Shown here one piece after another: positions 23,256-24,733 of a stretch of DNA of 24,733 nucleotides (the first letter of the stretch is position 1; every line of letters begins with the position of its first letter). Origin of the DNA: an uncultured Oscillospiraceae bacterium (GTDB lineage: Bacteria; Bacillota; Clostridia; Oscillospirales; Oscillospiraceae); the NCBI GenBank assembly GCA_900754515.1, contig CAAEDD010000039.1:1-24733 (forward strand), written 5' to 3'. The notes under the pieces were generated by a model. The model had not been told where the DNA came from. It saw only the letters and a program-made list of their open reading frames with translations, and made no database searches. The position numbers and the translations under genes were made by a program.

Positions 23256-24512
23256 TCAGTTCAGGAAGTCCCTCAGCTTCTTGGAACGGCTGGGATGGCG
23301 CAGCTTACGCAGGGCCTTGGCCTCTATCTGGCGTATGCGCTCACGGGTGACATTAAACTCTTTGCCCACTTCCTCAAGGGTGCGGGTGCGCCCGTCAACA
23401 ATACCGAAGCGCAGTTCCAGCACTTTCTTCTCTCTGGGGGCCAGGGTGTCCAGCACTTCTTCCAGCTGCTCACGGAGCAGGGAGAAGCTGGCGGCTTCGG
23501 AGGGCTCAGAGGCGTCCTCATCGGGAATGAAGTCTCCCAGATGGGAGTCCTCCTCCTCGCCGATGGGGGTCTCCAGAGATACGGGCTCCTGGGCGATCTT
23601 CAGTATGTCCCTGACTTTTTCCACCGGCATGTCCATCTCCCTGGCAATCTCCTCGGCGGAGGGGTCGTGGCCCAGCTCCTGGAGCAGCTGGCGGGAGACC
23701 CGGATGGTCTTGTTGATGGTCTCTACCATGTGCACCGGGATGCGTATGGTGCGGGCCTGGTCGGCTATGGCACGGGTGATGGCCTGACGTATCCACCAGG
23801 TGGCGTAGGTGGAGAACTTGTAGCCCTTGGTGTAGTCAAACTTTTCCACTGCCTTTATAAGACCCAGGTTGCCCTCCTGGATGAGGTCCAGGAACAGCAT
23901 TCCCCGCCCCACATAACGCTTGGCAATGGATACCACCAGACGGAGGTTTGCCTCAGTCATGCGGTGCTTGGCCTCCTCGTCGCCCTGAGACATACGGGTA
24001 GCCAGCTCTATCTCCTCTTCGGGGGTGAGCAGGGGTACCTTGCCTATCTCCTTGAGGTACATGCGTACAGGATCGTCGGTGGAGAAACTGTCTACAAGGG
24101 CGTCGGTGTCGTTTATCTCCTCTTCAGTAACTTCCTCTATATTTGCCAGGTCTTCCACTTCCGGCAGCACATCGTCGATGGGAGGCAGCAGATCGGCTCC
24201 GGCAATGTCAATATCCACGCCGTTGGCCTCCAGAGCCTCATAGAACTTGTCAACGACTTCGCTGTCCAGATTCAGCTCCTCTATGCATTCAAGTTCCTTG
24301 GCGGTGAGCTTTCCTGCCTTTTTACCTTTCTCCAGCAGCTCGTTGAGCTTCTCCTCAGGGGTTTTGACCGGCTCTTCATTTTCTTTTTTCTTGCCGCTTT
24401 TCCGACGGGGCTTGGCTTTGTCGGCCTGCTCCTGCTGGCTGTCGTTCTCCTTCAAAAACTGATCTGCCATGTCGTTAAGTTCCTTTTCGGTGTAAATGTG
24501 TTCTTCTGCCAT
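23256..24512 (-). CDS. rpoD: Primary RNA polymerase sigma factor (SigA/RpoD)
   Basis: A 418-aa housekeeping sigma factor. Region 1.1 is acidic and variable (to about 140), with a Lys-rich tract near 33-43. Region 1.2 starts DPVRMYLKEIGKVPLL (147-162). Region 2 contains NLRLVVSIAKRYVGRG (189-204), DLIQEGNLGLIKAVEKFDY (209-227) and the -10 recognition segment FSTYATWWIRQAI (233-245). Region 4.2 ends TRERIRQIEAKALRKLRHP. AGGG lies eight bases or so before the ATG. It follows dnaG after four bases, the classic dnaG-rpoD macromolecular synthesis layout. Confidence 0.98.
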   Translation of the reverse strand: MAEEHIYTEKELNDMADQFLKENDSQQEQADKAKPRRKSGKKKENEEPVKTPEEKLNELLEKGKKAGKLTAKELECIEELNLDSEVVDKFYEALEANGVDIDIAGADLLPPIDDVLPEVEDLANIEEVTEEEINDTDALVDSFSTDDPVRMYLKEIGKVPLLTPEEEIELATRMSQGDEEAKHRMTEANLRLVVSIAKRYVGRGMLFLDLIQEGNLGLIKAVEKFDYTKGYKFSTYATWWIRQAITRAIADQARTIRIPVHMVETINKTIRVSRQLLQELGHDPSAEEIAREMDMPVEKVRDILKIAQEPVSLETPIGEEEDSHLGDFIPDEDASEPSEAASFSLLREQLEEVLDTLAPREKKVLELRFGIVDGRTRTLEEVGKEFNVTRERIRQIEAKALRKLRHPSRSKKLRDFLN

Positions 24513-24516
24513 AATC

Positions 24517-24732
24517 TTATCCCTCGTATCCTTTTTTTTCTCTGTATTTATTAGCCAGAGCTCTCAGGTCGGAGCTTTGGCTGAGCTCGTCCCTTCGCTC
24601 TTTTATTTTATTTATGTAATCTCTCAGGCTTTGACGGCTGCGGCTGAGTACTTCCGGCTTTTGCAGCAGAGACACCAGCAGGCTCATTTCCTCGCTGCTG
24701 AGCGCCTCCCCTAAAGTCGCGGTATTGGCCGA
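24517..24732 (-). CDS. dnaG: DNA primase, C-terminal fragment (runs off the window)
   Basis: The last 71 codons of an open frame continue beyond the window edge. The visible part includes SSEEMSLLVSLLQKPEVLSR, then RDYINKIKERR and LRALANKYREKKGYEG before TAA. A helical, charged end like this, four bases before rpoD, fits the helicase-binding C-terminal domain of DnaG. The identity rests mostly on the conserved dnaG-rpoD order plus the compatible composition. Confidence 0.75.
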   Translation of the reverse strand, partial: SANTATLGEALSSEEMSLLVSLLQKPEVLSRSRQSLRDYINKIKERRDELSQSSDLRALANKYREKKGYEG

Positions 24733-24733
24733 C

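Noticed and set aside
22156..23787. A 543-codon open frame antisense to the PatB-type gene and rpoD
   Set aside because: It spans two real genes and their intergenic hairpin and shows no family features.
1..24733. CRISPR arrays, insertion sequences, prophage genes, tRNA or rRNA genes
   Set aside because: No regularly spaced repeats, transposase or phage-type proteins, or tRNA/rRNA signatures were seen on either strand.

Overview
The window looks like a chromosome segment from a spore-forming, fairly GC-rich member of the Clostridia, probably a gut-type Oscillospiraceae or relative. Three things point there: a forespore sigma factor (SigG) with a SigF-like promoter, a Gram-positive style L10 leader and THF riboswitch, and a clostridial purine operon using long-form PurL, an Fe-S type PurF and split PurH functions. 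This placement is inference from gene families, not a taxonomic search.

Layout. Bases 1-2466 (+) hold the 3' part of a BlaR1/MecR1-like M56 membrane metallopeptidase whose extracytoplasmic region carries two tandem VanY-like domains with all catalytic residues replaced. Next is a small AT-rich divergent pair: an unknown 99-aa protein (-) and a ribbon-helix-helix regulator (+) around a perfect palindrome. From about 16220 down to 3184 on the minus strand runs one purine operon: structured leader RNA - purE - purF - purM - purN - purO-type IMP cyclohydrolase - stand-alone AICAR transformylase - purD - purL - fhs - rdgB - terminator. Genes are separated by at most about 22 bases or overlap.

Divergent from purE is a THF-riboswitch-controlled folate transporter gene (folT). 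Folate uptake, 10-formyl-THF synthesis (Fhs) and the two formyl-THF-using purine steps (PurN, AICAR transformylase) therefore sit together. purC, purB and purK are not in the window. The PurF glutaminase site is degenerate while its Fe-S ligands and PRPP site are kept, which raises the question of its nitrogen source.

Beyond folT come a small zinc-ribbon gene (-), rplJ-rplL (-) with an L10 leader but without rplKA or rpoBC next to them, then sigG (+) and a GH3 beta-N-acetylhexosaminidase lipoprotein (+). The right end, on the minus strand, carries the end of dnaG, rpoD (SigA), a PatB/MalY-type PLP enzyme and a small three-helix membrane protein.

No tRNA, rRNA, CRISPR array, insertion sequence or prophage gene was recognised. 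The large open frames antisense to the purine operon are judged to be composition shadows.
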